NCBI GenBank assembly: GCA_018824365.1
Contig: JAHJGQ010000081.1
Coordinates: 1 to 38,754, forward strand
Direction: 5' to 3'
Origin: Nanobdellota archaeon
GTDB taxonomy: Archaea > Nanobdellota > Nanobdellia > Woesearchaeales > GW2011-AR9
Length of the DNA: 38,754 nt
Shown here: piece by piece, positions 26,942 to 37,108 of the stretch
Position numbering within the stretch: position 1 is the first letter of the stretch
Layout of the letters: every line of letters begins with the position of its first letter
Translations under genes and position numbers: made by a program
The notes under the pieces: generated by a model
Seen by the model: only the letters and a program-made list of their open reading frames with translations
Databases searched by the model: none
What the model was told of the DNA's origin: nothing

Positions 26942-27634
26942 ATGAGTATAGATCATATTGGTATTATTCTTGATGGTAATAGGAGGTTTGCTAAACGTCT
27001 GATGATGCAGCCTTGGAAAGGCCATGAATATGGTATAAATAAAGTTGAAAAGCTGTTCAACTGGGGTAAAGAACTGGGAATTAAAGAATTAACTTTATAC
27101 GTTTTCTCTATGCAGAATTTCAACCGTCCGCAAAAAGAATTTGATTATCTGATGAAATTATTCTTAGAATTCTTTAGTAATGAAATGATCAAAGAAAAAA
27201 TTTATGAAAATAAAATTAAAATAAGATTTATCGGCAGAACCCATCTTTTACCTGAAGAAGTTTATTCAAAAATCATTAAATTAATGGATGAAACAAAAGA
27301 TTATGATGATTATATTATTAACTTTGCCATGGCTTATGGAGGACAAGAAGAAGTTGTTGATGCTGTTAAAATGTTGATTAAAGACATAAAAAAGAATAAG
27401 ATAAATGAAGATATCATCGATGAGGAATTGTTTGAAAATTATCTTTATCTAAAAAGTAAACCTGATCTGATCATCCGTACAGGAGGAGATCATCGAACTT
27501 CTAATTTTTTGATCTGGCAGAGCAATTATTCTGAATGGTTTTTCTTAGATAAATTCTGGCCGGAGTTTGAGAAAGAAGATTTGATGAAAGTTATTGATGA
27601 ATTTAATAATAGGGAGAGAAGGTTTGGTAAGTGA
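26942..27634 (+). CDS. uppS: cis-prenyltransferase (undecaprenyl diphosphate synthase family)
   Basis: 'HIGIILDGNRRFAKRLMMQPWKGHEYG', 'DLIIRTGGDHRTSNFLIWQSNYSEWFF'. Confidence 0.95.
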   Translation: MSIDHIGIILDGNRRFAKRLMMQPWKGHEYGINKVEKLFNWGKELGIKELTLYVFSMQNFNRPQKEFDYLMKLFLEFFSNEMIKEKIYENKIKIRFIGRTHLLPEEVYSKIIKLMDETKDYDDYIINFAMAYGGQEEVVDAVKMLIKDIKKNKINEDIIDEELFENYLYLKSKPDLIIRTGGDHRTSNFLIWQSNYSEWFFLDKFWPEFEKEDLMKVIDEFNNRERRFGK

Positions 27635-27635
27635 G

Positions 27636-28229
27636 TTATTCAGCATCTTCAAATCTATAAAGAGTCCTATACGTACAAAGATATTCCTTCTTTTGAGGTT
27701 TTTGATTTTTCTTTCTTATTTTTATGTATTGCTCTAATAATTTAATCTGGTTGCAAACATAATTTCTTCCTGTTGTTAGGTTATCTTTATTTATTTCTCC
27801 TTTACATATCTTTTGCATGCCTGAATAATATAAGACTAAATCACGCGAATCATTCTGACGAAATAGTACATCAATAGTGTTTTCATCATTTGGCACAAGA
27901 AGTACCGGTCCATAATCATGCAATAAAAGAGCATTAAAATTCACTTCACCACTAAATCCTAATCTTGATCCTTCGACTTCAAGCGCAGGTAAATCTATCT
28001 TTGTCTGCTGGACTTTGTAATCTCTTCTGTTTTCTTCTAACGAGCTAGTGATGAGGATGTGTGTTACTGGAACCAATTCAATTTTATCATAACTGGCAGT
28101 CATATCTAAGACATCATCAACAGGACTACGACCGATAGTAAAAAGATCTGATATACTAATCCCTAAATCATTTAATTCATAGACTGTTTGTTCATAAATC
28201 ATAATATCTACCTGCTTGGTATAAACCAA
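27636..28229 (-). CDS. uncharacterized protein
   Basis: 197-aa ORF. Confidence 0.6.
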   Translation of the reverse strand: MVYTKQVDIMIYEQTVYELNDLGISISDLFTIGRSPVDDVLDMTASYDKIELVPVTHILITSSLEENRRDYKVQQTKIDLPALEVEGSRLGFSGEVNFNALLLHDYGPVLLVPNDENTIDVLFRQNDSRDLVLYYSGMQKICKGEINKDNLTTGRNYVCNQIKLLEQYIKIRKKNQKPQKKEYLCTYRTLYRFEDAE

Positions 28230-28370
28230 TCTATCTCTTTAATTACACCTTTTAATAAACTTTTAATAAACCCAGAAAACCACTTGATTGATGATTTAGC
28301 TATGATTTTTTAAACTTTTCTACACCAAAGCATCAAAATGATTATAAAAAGAGAAATTGGAAAGCAATAA

Positions 28371-30260
28371 ATGTCAAAAATAACTGTTCTTGATGAGGAT
28401 CTTATTAATAAGATTGCTGCTGGTGAGGTGATTGAAAGGCCAGCTTCGGTAGTTAAAGAATTGATAGAAAATTCTTTGGATGCAAACTCAACTAAAATTA
28501 TAATAGAAATAAAAGATTCAGGTAAGAAATTAATCAAAATATCTGATAACGGAGAAGGGATGAGTGAAGATGATGCTAAAAAGTCTATACTAAGGCATGC
28601 TACCAGCAAGATCAGTTCATTAGATGATCTGTTTTCCATTAAAACTTTAGGTTTTAGGGGAGAAGCATTAGCCAGTATTGCTGCGGTTTCTCAGCTTTCT
28701 ATAACAACAAAACAGAAGGAAGGTGTTGGCGGTTTCAATCTTGTTGTGGAAGGAGGAAATGTTGTCAGTTCAGGGATTATAGCTGCAGAACAGGGAACAA
28801 CAATTGAAGTGCATAATCTATTCTTCAACACACCGGTAAGAAAAAAATTCTTGAAGACAGATACCGTTGAGCTGAGACATATTATTGATGTTGTTACACA
28901 GTATGCACTTGCTAATCCAGAAGTTTATTTTAAGCTTATTCACGAAAACCATTCTCTGATCAATTCACCGGCAGTTGAAGATCCGCGTAATAATATTGCT
29001 GCAATATATGGGATAACGATAGCTAAAGATTTGTTAGAAGTAAGATATGGTGGTAATAAAAAATTTAATGAACGGGACAATGAACTAGATAAAGAGCAAG
29101 ATCATGAGCAAGATTATGAATCGAGCAGTATAAATATAACCGGTTTTGTTGCCAAACCCCATCAAGCTAGGAATGATAAAAACCAGCAGGTTATTTTTGT
29201 CAATGGCAGGTGGGTAAAGAATAATGATATCACTAAAGCAGTATATGATGCTTTCCATTCTCTTCTTTTCGTCAATAAACATCCAATATTTGTCTTGAAT
29301 CTTGAATTAGATCCGGAGAAGATTGATGTCAATGTCCATCCTCAAAAGTATGAGATCAAGATTGAACAGAAAGAAAAAGTTATCAAAGCAGTTTTTACTG
29401 CAGTAAAAGAAACTTTAGAGAATAATAATCTTATTCCGATTGTTGACTTTGATTTTGAACAGCAATTAACTTTTGGCACACCTAAGAAAAAAGATGTTCC
29501 TAAACCGGAAGTAAAATATCGGTTTGAAAAAAGTCAACAATCCGTTTTTGCAGTTAGAGAAGAAAGTGAACAGTTAAAGAAAGAAGATGGGCAGTTAAAG
29601 GATGATGAACAATTTCATGAGAAATCATTTGTGTCAGAACAATCTCAAACTGAGGAAATTCCTGAGAGCGTAAAACTTCCGCCAATGAAGATACTTGGCC
29701 AGATACATAAAACTTTTTTCGTTGCAGAAACTCCCGGCGGAGTTTTATTTATTGATCAGCATGTTGTACAAGAAAGAGTTCTCTATGAAAAATTTATGAA
29801 TGAATTGATGGGTAAGAAGGTAAGTACACAGACACTTCTGCAAGAAGAAATCATCGATTTTACTCCAGTGCAGAGAATTGTTGTTGAAGAGAATAAAGAA
29901 ATTTTAGAAAAACTTGGATTTAAGCTGGAACATTTTGGAGAGAACACTTTTGTTCTTAAAACAATCCCTTCACTTTTTGGTCGCTTGCAATCAACTGAAT
30001 TGATTCATGAAATGATTGATTATTTTGATAATGGTAAAAATGAAAGAAAAACTAGGCTTGAAGAGATTCAAGAAGAGATTATTACCCGGATGGCCTGTAG
30101 AGCTTCTGTTAAAGCTGGGGACGATATGACTCTTCCGGAGATTCAGAAACTTTTAGCAGAACTAAGTGATTGTAAGCTTCCTTATACCTGTCCTCATGGA
30201 AGGGCAATCTTGATTAAAGTTGATGTAAATGAACTTGAAAAGAAGTTTAAGCGGAAATAA
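28371..30260 (+). CDS. mutL: DNA mismatch repair protein MutL
   Basis: GHKL motifs 'IAAGEVIERPASVVKELIENSLDA', 'DNGEGM', 'RHATSKI', 'GFRGEALASI'; C-terminal DQHVVQERVLYE and CPHGRA. Confidence 0.96.
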   Translation: MSKITVLDEDLINKIAAGEVIERPASVVKELIENSLDANSTKIIIEIKDSGKKLIKISDNGEGMSEDDAKKSILRHATSKISSLDDLFSIKTLGFRGEALASIAAVSQLSITTKQKEGVGGFNLVVEGGNVVSSGIIAAEQGTTIEVHNLFFNTPVRKKFLKTDTVELRHIIDVVTQYALANPEVYFKLIHENHSLINSPAVEDPRNNIAAIYGITIAKDLLEVRYGGNKKFNERDNELDKEQDHEQDYESSSINITGFVAKPHQARNDKNQQVIFVNGRWVKNNDITKAVYDAFHSLLFVNKHPIFVLNLELDPEKIDVNVHPQKYEIKIEQKEKVIKAVFTAVKETLENNNLIPIVDFDFEQQLTFGTPKKKDVPKPEVKYRFEKSQQSVFAVREESEQLKKEDGQLKDDEQFHEKSFVSEQSQTEEIPESVKLPPMKILGQIHKTFFVAETPGGVLFIDQHVVQERVLYEKFMNELMGKKVSTQTLLQEEIIDFTPVQRIVVEENKEILEKLGFKLEHFGENTFVLKTIPSLFGRLQSTELIHEMIDYFDNGKNERKTRLEEIQEEIITRMACRASVKAGDDMTLPEIQKLLAELSDCKLPYTCPHGRAILIKVDVNELEKKFKRK

Positions 30261-30442
30261 GATTTCTTTGAGATTTAATCTTTAAAAGATCAGTCATGGA
30301 AGCATAATAAGAATCTTAAAAAAAGTTTATTAAAAAAACATATTCATTTAAAATTTAATCGATTAACAAACCTAATATATTCAACTAATATATTCAAAAA
30401 TTAACAAATTTAATAAGGGGGTGCTTAATATAAGTACAAAAG

Positions 30443-31384
30443 ATGGGTATCGAAAATATTTTGGCTTTTTTAAAGGATAGTGCTAAGAACATAATTATTG
30501 TAGCTGTAGTGCTTATTATAACAACAATATCTCAAAAAATCATAAAATATCTGATAGTTAGGGCATTCAGAAAATCTTCCAGAATTCTTAAAGTTGATGA
30601 GACTAACTACAAATTTTTTCAACATGTAGTTTCAGCGATAATATATCTTGTTGGGATTGGTGTGGCTATATATGTGATCCCTTCATTAAGAACTTTATCC
30701 GTCTCGCTTTTTGCAGGAGCCGGTATTCTGGCAGTAGTTATCGGTTTTGCTTCTCAGCAGGCTTTGAGTAATGTGATCAGTGGAATGCTTATTACAATCT
30801 ATAAGCCGTTTAGGGTTGGTGACAGGATAAAGATTGGAACTGATGAAAGTATGCTTGGAATTGTAGAAGATATAAATTTACGACATACAACAATTAAGAC
30901 ATTCGAAAATAGGAGAATAATTGTGCCTAACTCGATTATAAGTACTGAGAAGATTGAGAATTCTAATATGGGAGATGAAAAAATACGTAAATATATTGAT
31001 TTTAGTATTAGTTATGATTCAAATATAAATTTGGCAATGAAAATTATGCGTGAAGAAACGCTTAATCATTCTTTTTTAATAGATAATAGAACTGAAGAAG
31101 AGAAGAAAAAAAACGAGCCCATCGTTCCGGTAAGATTAATTGGATTTGCTGATTCATCTGTAAACCTAAGAGCGTGGGTTTGGACAAAAGATTCTGCATC
31201 TTCTTTCATCTTAGGCTGCGATCTTAGAAAAAGTATTAAAGAAAGATTTGATAAAGAAGGAATCGAAATTCCTTTTCCATACAGAACAATTGTTTATAAG
31301 AATGATTTAGATAAAGCTGGAAAAAAAGTAAAAGAAAGAAATAAAGTAAAAGAACTAAAAGAATCAATTCAGTTAGGCAAATGA
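30443..31384 (+). CDS. mscS: MscS-family mechanosensitive channel
   Basis: TM segments then 'GAGILAVVIGFASQQALSNVISGMLITIYKPFRVGDRI'. Confidence 0.93.
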   Translation: MGIENILAFLKDSAKNIIIVAVVLIITTISQKIIKYLIVRAFRKSSRILKVDETNYKFFQHVVSAIIYLVGIGVAIYVIPSLRTLSVSLFAGAGILAVVIGFASQQALSNVISGMLITIYKPFRVGDRIKIGTDESMLGIVEDINLRHTTIKTFENRRIIVPNSIISTEKIENSNMGDEKIRKYIDFSISYDSNINLAMKIMREETLNHSFLIDNRTEEEKKKNEPIVPVRLIGFADSSVNLRAWVWTKDSASSFILGCDLRKSIKERFDKEGIEIPFPYRTIVYKNDLDKAGKKVKERNKVKELKESIQLGK

Positions 31385-31591
31385 GAAAAGTAAATGAGTT
31401 AAGTAGATTAAGTATAATTTAACTTTTAATGATATTTCTTTTTTCTAAGAGCAAGGGCATTATAATAATCATTATAATTACTAAACAACTTTAATATAAC
31501 TACTAATATGACTACTAATTAGTGATGCAACTGACAACTAATAAATTAATCTGGCTCTTACAGTAACAATAAATTTTAAAATGATGAGATT

Positions 31592-31639
31592 CACCATTGT
31601 ATTGGGGATGGTGGCTTATTAAGGCTTTACTAGTAAAGC
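31592..31639 (+). promoter_or_regulatory. two consecutive hairpins upstream of the GINS gene
   Basis: CACCAT(31592)/ATGGTG(31608-31613) and 16-nt perfect palindrome GCTTTACTAGTAAAGC (31624-31639). Confidence 0.4.
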
Positions 31640-31674
31640 TTTATGTTTTTAAGCATTAAGTATGGTTTTTTAAG

Positions 31675-32541
31675 ATGGAAAATATAAAAATTACGCTGGA
31701 AACATTGTACGATATTCTTCGTAATGAGAAGAAAAAAGAAGATTTACAAAAGCTAGAAGACTCTTTTTTTATCGATGTTATAGGCTATCTTAGAGAAAAA
31801 AGATTTTTACTGGAACAAAAAAATGAAGAAGAAGAACTCTTTGCTGCCGGCGAAAGAGAAAAGGTTGAATATGAATTAAGAAGCATTAAGCGTATTCTTA
31901 AAGAGATCTATGAAAAAAGGGAGAAAAAGATAATTGATATTGCTTTGAATAAAAGCAGAACTGGTTCTGATATAATTGATACCAGTGCAATGTTAAGGGA
32001 AGAAAAAGAATTCTATAAAAATTTCTTAAAAACATTAGACTTTTATCGTAGAGGTGTTCTTTTAAATCTGTTTAAGGGAGAATTGCCAGATATCTCTGAA
32101 GGAGAGGTTAAAAGGGCCAATGTAGAGATAAGAGACAGGAAAAAGTATGATTATCATATCGGTTCTCAAATTAGCTCTCAAGCAGATGAAAAAGTAAATT
32201 CATTCAGTAAGTTTGAAGGTGCTCCACCGATGGCAGCGGATGATTTGGATGAAGATATGGAAGATGATGTGAAAGAAGATATTCTTGTGAAAGATCTTTC
32301 TGAAAAAAAAGAAAAATCTCTCGATAATGAAGAAAATGATGAGAAAAGATTAGCTGAGAAAAAGGATGAAGAATCAAAACCTAAATTAAAATTGAAAAAA
32401 ATACGTTTTGTTCATCCCATGCCCAGCTTTGTCTGGAAAAATATGAAAGTTTATGGCCCTTACGATGAAGGTGACGAAATAGACATCTTTCCCGAAGTAG
32501 CTGAGTTACTTATTAAAAAAGGTAGAGCCGAGATATTATGA
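31675..32541 (+). CDS. GINS complex subunit, Gins51/Sld5-like
   Basis: N-terminal helical A-domain; C-terminal B-domain 'KKIRFVHPMPSFVWKNMKVYGPYDEGDEIDIFPEVAELLIKKGRAEIL'. Confidence 0.8.
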   Translation: MENIKITLETLYDILRNEKKKEDLQKLEDSFFIDVIGYLREKRFLLEQKNEEEELFAAGEREKVEYELRSIKRILKEIYEKREKKIIDIALNKSRTGSDIIDTSAMLREEKEFYKNFLKTLDFYRRGVLLNLFKGELPDISEGEVKRANVEIRDRKKYDYHIGSQISSQADEKVNSFSKFEGAPPMAADDLDEDMEDDVKEDILVKDLSEKKEKSLDNEENDEKRLAEKKDEESKPKLKLKKIRFVHPMPSFVWKNMKVYGPYDEGDEIDIFPEVAELLIKKGRAEIL

Positions 32542-32596
32542 ACTAAAGTATAAAAGAAAAAAAATATAAAATCAACCTATAATTTATTGAATAAAT

Positions 32597-33274
32597 ATGA
32601 TTAAAAAAATTCTTACGGCAGATAATACTGAAACTTTTCTTAATGAAGAAGTCGGAGAATCTTATCACTCACAAACTGGAGCAGTTGAAGAAGCCCTTAA
32701 GAAGTATGCAATTCCCTGTAAGATCAAAGAATTGGCTAAGACCGGAAATATAAAAATACTAGATGTTTGTTCAGGTTTGGGTTATAATTCTGCAATGGCT
32801 ATTGATGTTGCTCTAGAAGAAAATCTTAATTGTGAGATAGAAGTTGTTGCTTTGGAGTTTGATCCAGTTATTGTTAAGAAAGTTTTAGAAGTTAATCCTC
32901 CGATAAAAAGTATTGAGCTGTATAAAGAAATGGTAAAAGATAATGATCTTAAAAGTCGTAAAATAAATTTTAATAAGAACAACATAAAAATTAATTTAAT
33001 AATTGGTGATGCCCGGGAAACTTGTAAAGAACTTCCTGACAATTATTTTGATGCAATATTCTTTGATCCATTTTCTCCAAAAACTTCTCCTGAGATGTGG
33101 CAGGTTCCCTTCTTTTCAGAGATGTCAAGAGTTATGAAAAATTCTGCAATCTTAGCTACTTTTAGTTGTGCACGAATAGTAAGAGAAAATATCAGCAAAG
33201 CAGGATTATTTTATGATGACGGCCCTATTATTGGAAGAAGAGGCCCAGGTACGGTTGCTACTAAATGGGTTTAA
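32597..33274 (+). CDS. MnmC-like SAM-dependent methyltransferase
   Basis: 'ILTADNTETFLNEEVGESYHSQTGAVEEAL', 'ILDVCSGLGYNS', 'DAIFFDPFSPKTSPEMW'. Confidence 0.85.
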   Translation: MIKKILTADNTETFLNEEVGESYHSQTGAVEEALKKYAIPCKIKELAKTGNIKILDVCSGLGYNSAMAIDVALEENLNCEIEVVALEFDPVIVKKVLEVNPPIKSIELYKEMVKDNDLKSRKINFNKNNIKINLIIGDARETCKELPDNYFDAIFFDPFSPKTSPEMWQVPFFSEMSRVMKNSAILATFSCARIVRENISKAGLFYDDGPIIGRRGPGTVATKWV

Positions 33275-33288
33275 TTGATTGTTTATAA

Positions 33289-33624
33289 TCAATCTTTAAG
33301 AAGTTCATGTATTCTTTCTCTTGTCAAGACACATCCTCTTGCTCCATTACAATCATTTTTACATTCTTGTTCACATTGAGTGTAAATATCATATTTGTGG
33401 TCATCAAATCTTTTCCTGAATAGACCGGATGCAGGAGAACTTATCCAATCATTGAATGCCATTTCAAATCCAACATCATATCCTCTTTGTTCACTTAGAT
33501 ACTATTTATGTTCTTGAATCTCAACTACTTGAAAAGCCAGAGAACGTTTTAAGTATAACCTTCTTGTCATTATATCGTCTTGTTCAGTAATACTTGCTCT
33601 TGTTTCTTTAAAATTATGATTCAT
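33289..33624 (-). pseudogene. 111-codon gene interrupted by one in-frame TAG at codon 41 (33502-33504)
   Basis: Translation MNHNFKETRASITEQDDIMTRRLYLKRSLAFQVVEIQEHK*YLSEQRGYDVGFEMAFNDWISSPASGLFRKRFDDHKYDIYTQCEQECKNDCNGARGCVLTRERIHELLKD. Confidence 0.7.
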
Positions 33625-33694
33625 AGTATTTTCCCTAAGTTAAACGTCTGGTTTGATCTATTCTGATTAACTAAAGGTAAATAAGAATGGGCTT

Positions 33695-34315
33695 TCATTT
33701 TCTTTTGTTTCTTCCCCTATTTCGAACTTCTTCAAACCGTTCAAGAATCTTTTTAAATTCTTCGGGATTTGACTTTTTATAACCTTCAATAGCACTTTTA
33801 AAAATGTCTGGATAAATATCATAATGCGTACTTTCCAAAGCTCTGTCGAGTAAGAATAAATCTACCGCTTTATCTTCAATTTTTTCTGAAAAGAATGATA
33901 ATCCAAAATCAATTATATTTATTTTGCCAGTTTCCTGATGTTGGATCATATTGGAAGTAGTCAAATCTCCATGAATAATATGTTTCTGATGTAATTTTCC
34001 TACTCTTTCTCCTATCTCTTCAGCTAACTGCTGAAATCCTTTTCCTTCTTTGAGAACATCTTTCAATTTTTCTCCAGGTATGAAGTCCATAACTACAGAC
34101 ATTCTTTTATCAGAAAATTCTTTTAATTTAGGTGCAGGAAAATCCATTTCTTCCAGTTTTTGCAATACTTTGGCTTCTCTTCTGGTCCTGAATTTTCTTA
34201 AAGATTCGTCCAGATGAGGAAGACGATACTCTTTACTAAATCTTTCTTTGATGATTTCGTTATTATCTTTGTAAAGGATTGCTTCTGCCCCTTGTGCTAT
34301 TTTTATCATAAACAT
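33695..34315 (-). CDS. bud32: Bud32-type serine/threonine kinase (KEOPS)
   Basis: 'AQGAEAILYKDN', 'KERFSKEYRLPHLDESLRKFRTRREAKVL', 'IIHGDLTTSNMI', 'IIDFGLSF'. Confidence 0.95.
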   Translation of the reverse strand: MFMIKIAQGAEAILYKDNNEIIKERFSKEYRLPHLDESLRKFRTRREAKVLQKLEEMDFPAPKLKEFSDKRMSVVMDFIPGEKLKDVLKEGKGFQQLAEEIGERVGKLHQKHIIHGDLTTSNMIQHQETGKINIIDFGLSFFSEKIEDKAVDLFLLDRALESTHYDIYPDIFKSAIEGYKKSNPEEFKKILERFEEVRNRGRNKRK

Positions 34316-34342
34316 TAGAAATAAGATGGTTGTTTAAAAATA

Positions 34343-35305
34343 TTACTCAAAATAAAATTGAGTTGGTTTACTTCTTTCATAACAATCTTGACATTCAGAA
34401 AGATGTTTTTTGGTGATATCTATCAATTCTGGATGCCTTAAATGTTGTTGATTAAGTGCGCTTATTAATCTGAAATCAAAAGTACAGGTTCTTTTTGCTA
34501 TGAGTTTTAAGCTTTTTCTTGTTAAATTGTCCAATGTATTCCCATAAGTATAATCTCTGGGAACAATATAATGTACAAAACCAGCTAAATCTCTCACACA
34601 TCTGTAATAATCTTCTTGGTCGCCTTTCTTGAATACGCCGATGGAAATACCACCTAACTCTTTAATGAAATTTAAAATTCTTTGATCAGATTGACCATCA
34701 CCAAAACCAACAACACAATCATAAAGAATTTCATAATCTTTTAGTCTTCTCCTTTTTTCAACTTTTTCTCCTTTACAAATTTCCTTAAGAGGATCTGTTT
34801 TCTTGTAGGGATCAACAATAGTTTTAACTCTTGTTAGTTTACCATTTTCTTGTTCATATTCTCCAGCTCTAATTGAAGAAAAATGATGAGCAATCTTTAG
34901 CCCTTCAATTAACGGTTTAGTACCGGCACTTATAGCATGAGAACTTAAATCTAAGTCCAAAAATTTTGCATCATCAGTAATAGAGGGAAGCCAGATTTCA
35001 AGCCCCTCAGCAAGTTTAACTTTTGGACCGAATTCTTCCCGCATTTTTTCATTAGTTAGACCTTCGAAGGTTCCATCACGAACATCTATTAATAATTGTT
35101 CCATAGAACCAATTCCAATATCAATGTTGGTATCATCACAAAGGACAGGAAAATACTCTTCTGGTTCAGTAACGATTTTCGGATTATTTTTGCCGTCATA
35201 TTTTTCTCTAATTTTTTCTAAATAAGCTCGAAAAATAGGCATCTGTTGATATTCTTCTGTTAAAGTGAGATCAACATCAAAAATGAGTGCAGCTTTTTTT
35301 CTCAT
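34343..35305 (-). CDS. HAD-superfamily hydrolase
   Basis: 'ALIFDVDLTLT' and 'GFGDGQSDQRI'. Confidence 0.75.
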   Translation of the reverse strand: MRKKAALIFDVDLTLTEEYQQMPIFRAYLEKIREKYDGKNNPKIVTEPEEYFPVLCDDTNIDIGIGSMEQLLIDVRDGTFEGLTNEKMREEFGPKVKLAEGLEIWLPSITDDAKFLDLDLSSHAISAGTKPLIEGLKIAHHFSSIRAGEYEQENGKLTRVKTIVDPYKKTDPLKEICKGEKVEKRRRLKDYEILYDCVVGFGDGQSDQRILNFIKELGGISIGVFKKGDQEDYYRCVRDLAGFVHYIVPRDYTYGNTLDNLTRKSLKLIAKRTCTFDFRLISALNQQHLRHPELIDITKKHLSECQDCYERSKPTQFYFE

Positions 35306-35368
35306 ACAAATAAAAAATAATAAGAACTTTATTAAGTTTACTCCTCAAAAGTAAAAAAAATAATAAAA

Positions 35369-35695
35369 TCAAACTTTCTCCAAAATAGCATCAATTTTCT
35401 GTTTCAAAGCATCCTTCATGTTAAATCCAACAATCCTGTCAACTTCTTCTCCTTTATTAAAGATGATTAAACAGGGAATTCCCGTAATCATCTGCTCAGA
35501 AGCGATGTTAGGATAGTCTTCAGTAGAAATTTTAACAAATTTTAATCTTCCTTCATAATCTTTACTTACTTCTTCAAAAACAGGTGTAAGCATCCTACAG
35601 GGACCACACCACGTTGCCCAAAAATCCACTATTACGGGAATGTCAGATTCAATAACTTCTTTTTGAAAACTTTCTTCAGTTAATTCAAGTACCAT
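35369..35695 (-). CDS. trxA: thioredoxin
   Basis: '[23 protein letters not shown]'. Confidence 0.95.
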   Translation of the reverse strand: MVLELTEESFQKEVIESDIPVIVDFWATWCGPCRMLTPVFEEVSKDYEGRLKFVKISTEDYPNIASEQMITGIPCLIIFNKGEEVDRIVGFNMKDALKQKIDAILEKV

Positions 35696-35859
35696 TTTTA
35701 TAACCTCCTTGTATTTAGATAATTATTAAGATAATTATTCAGATTATTGTTTTGTGAATACAACTCCTATTAAAAAGTATTGTTTATAAACTTGATAACA
35801 CATTTATAAACTTAAAGAAAACCTTTATAAAATCTTTAACCATACTAGAATAAAAAAAA

Positions 35860-37059
35860 GTGGTGATTATGTCAAAAAAGAATCATTTAGTGATGTTGCT
35901 TTATGTTTTAATAATTTTATCTCTCACTTTATCAGTTACTGCTTTAGTAGAAAATTCTAAACAAGTTTCAGTAACAAAAAGCATTTCAGTAACTGCTGAA
36001 AAAGATTGTATCTACTATTTTTATGGACAGGAATGTGATGGTTGCCAACCTTTAGATTCATATTTTATTGGTCTGAAAAAAAAGTTTCCTGAATTAAAGA
36101 TTGAGATTTATGAGGTTTATCATAATGCAGAAAATTTTGCGTTATTACAAAGTCTTTTCAATGCTTATAATGTAGATAAAGATCGTAAATTTGTTCCTGT
36201 AGTATTTACACATAATAGTTATTTTATAGGTGCGCAATCAATAACTTCTTTGTTGGATGACTGGATCAAAGATAATAAAGATCTTTCATGTCCTTCTACC
36301 GAAGGAAATAAAGCCGTTGGAATTGTTGGTAAAGGTTCTCCGTACAATGTTCTTAATATTCTCAATTTTTTTAAAGTTACGGGGGAAGCAATAAGAAATG
36401 TTTTTACTCCGGGCATAATAGCTTTATCTTTGCTATTTTTAGTTGTAATTTCTATTCTGAAAGAAAGAGAAAATTTGCTAAAGGGCGGGGTTGCTTATAT
36501 CGCAGGTGTATATCTTGCTTATCTTTTATTTAGTATGGGTTTATTTACAGTATTATACCAATCAGAGATTTATCATCTATTTTATAGGGGTATTGGTTTA
36601 ATTGCTGTAATTTTTGGTCTGATGGGCGTAAACACTTTCTTTGGATGGAAGAAGTTTCTTAATAATTTACCAAATGATTTGCATAAGCTGTTAAAGAGCA
36701 TTTATAATTTCATTTTTTCATTTTTTGGTGTTTTGGTAATAGGTTTCTTAAGCGGTTTGCTTACTTTTGCAAGTGTTGGAGAAACATTTATCCTAATGAG
36801 AAGCTTATTTGTTGGTGGCTTTAGAAGATGGCAGGTCTTTCCATTGTTACTTTACTATATTTTAATCATCATCTTGATTTTTGTTGTGTTATTATTGCTG
36901 TTCCGTTGGATAAAAAGATTGTTGGAAGAGCATGCAAAAAAGATGAAAGATACTTCTGATAATGATCGAAAGAAATGGGAAAAGCATTATCTCAAAGTAT
37001 TTTATCTTTCAATAAGAATTATTATCCTGATTCTTGGTTTGATTCTGTTGTTTGTTTAG
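35860..37059 (+). CDS. membrane protein: exported thioredoxin-like domain plus polytopic domain
   Basis: Signal/TM, 'YFYGQECDGCQPLDSYF' CxxC-containing domain, then about five or six TM helices. Confidence 0.75.
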   Translation: MVIMSKKNHLVMLLYVLIILSLTLSVTALVENSKQVSVTKSISVTAEKDCIYYFYGQECDGCQPLDSYFIGLKKKFPELKIEIYEVYHNAENFALLQSLFNAYNVDKDRKFVPVVFTHNSYFIGAQSITSLLDDWIKDNKDLSCPSTEGNKAVGIVGKGSPYNVLNILNFFKVTGEAIRNVFTPGIIALSLLFLVVISILKERENLLKGGVAYIAGVYLAYLLFSMGLFTVLYQSEIYHLFYRGIGLIAVIFGLMGVNTFFGWKKFLNNLPNDLHKLLKSIYNFIFSFFGVLVIGFLSGLLTFASVGETFILMRSLFVGGFRRWQVFPLLLYYILIIILIFVVLLLLFRWIKRLLEEHAKKMKDTSDNDRKKWEKHYLKVFYLSIRIIILILGLILLFV

Positions 37060-37108
37060 TTAAAAAAATGAATTTTTATGATTAATATATTTATGATTGA
37101 TAAAATTA

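Noticed and set aside
31480-31550. ACTACTAAT-type repeats as a replication origin or regulatory array
   Set aside because: Two imperfect copies in very AT-rich DNA; no ORB-like motif or adjacent cdc6/orc1.
31580-31640. ATGATGA C-box-like motif suggesting a C/D box sRNA
   Set aside because: No D box (CTGA) at suitable spacing and no C'/D' boxes.
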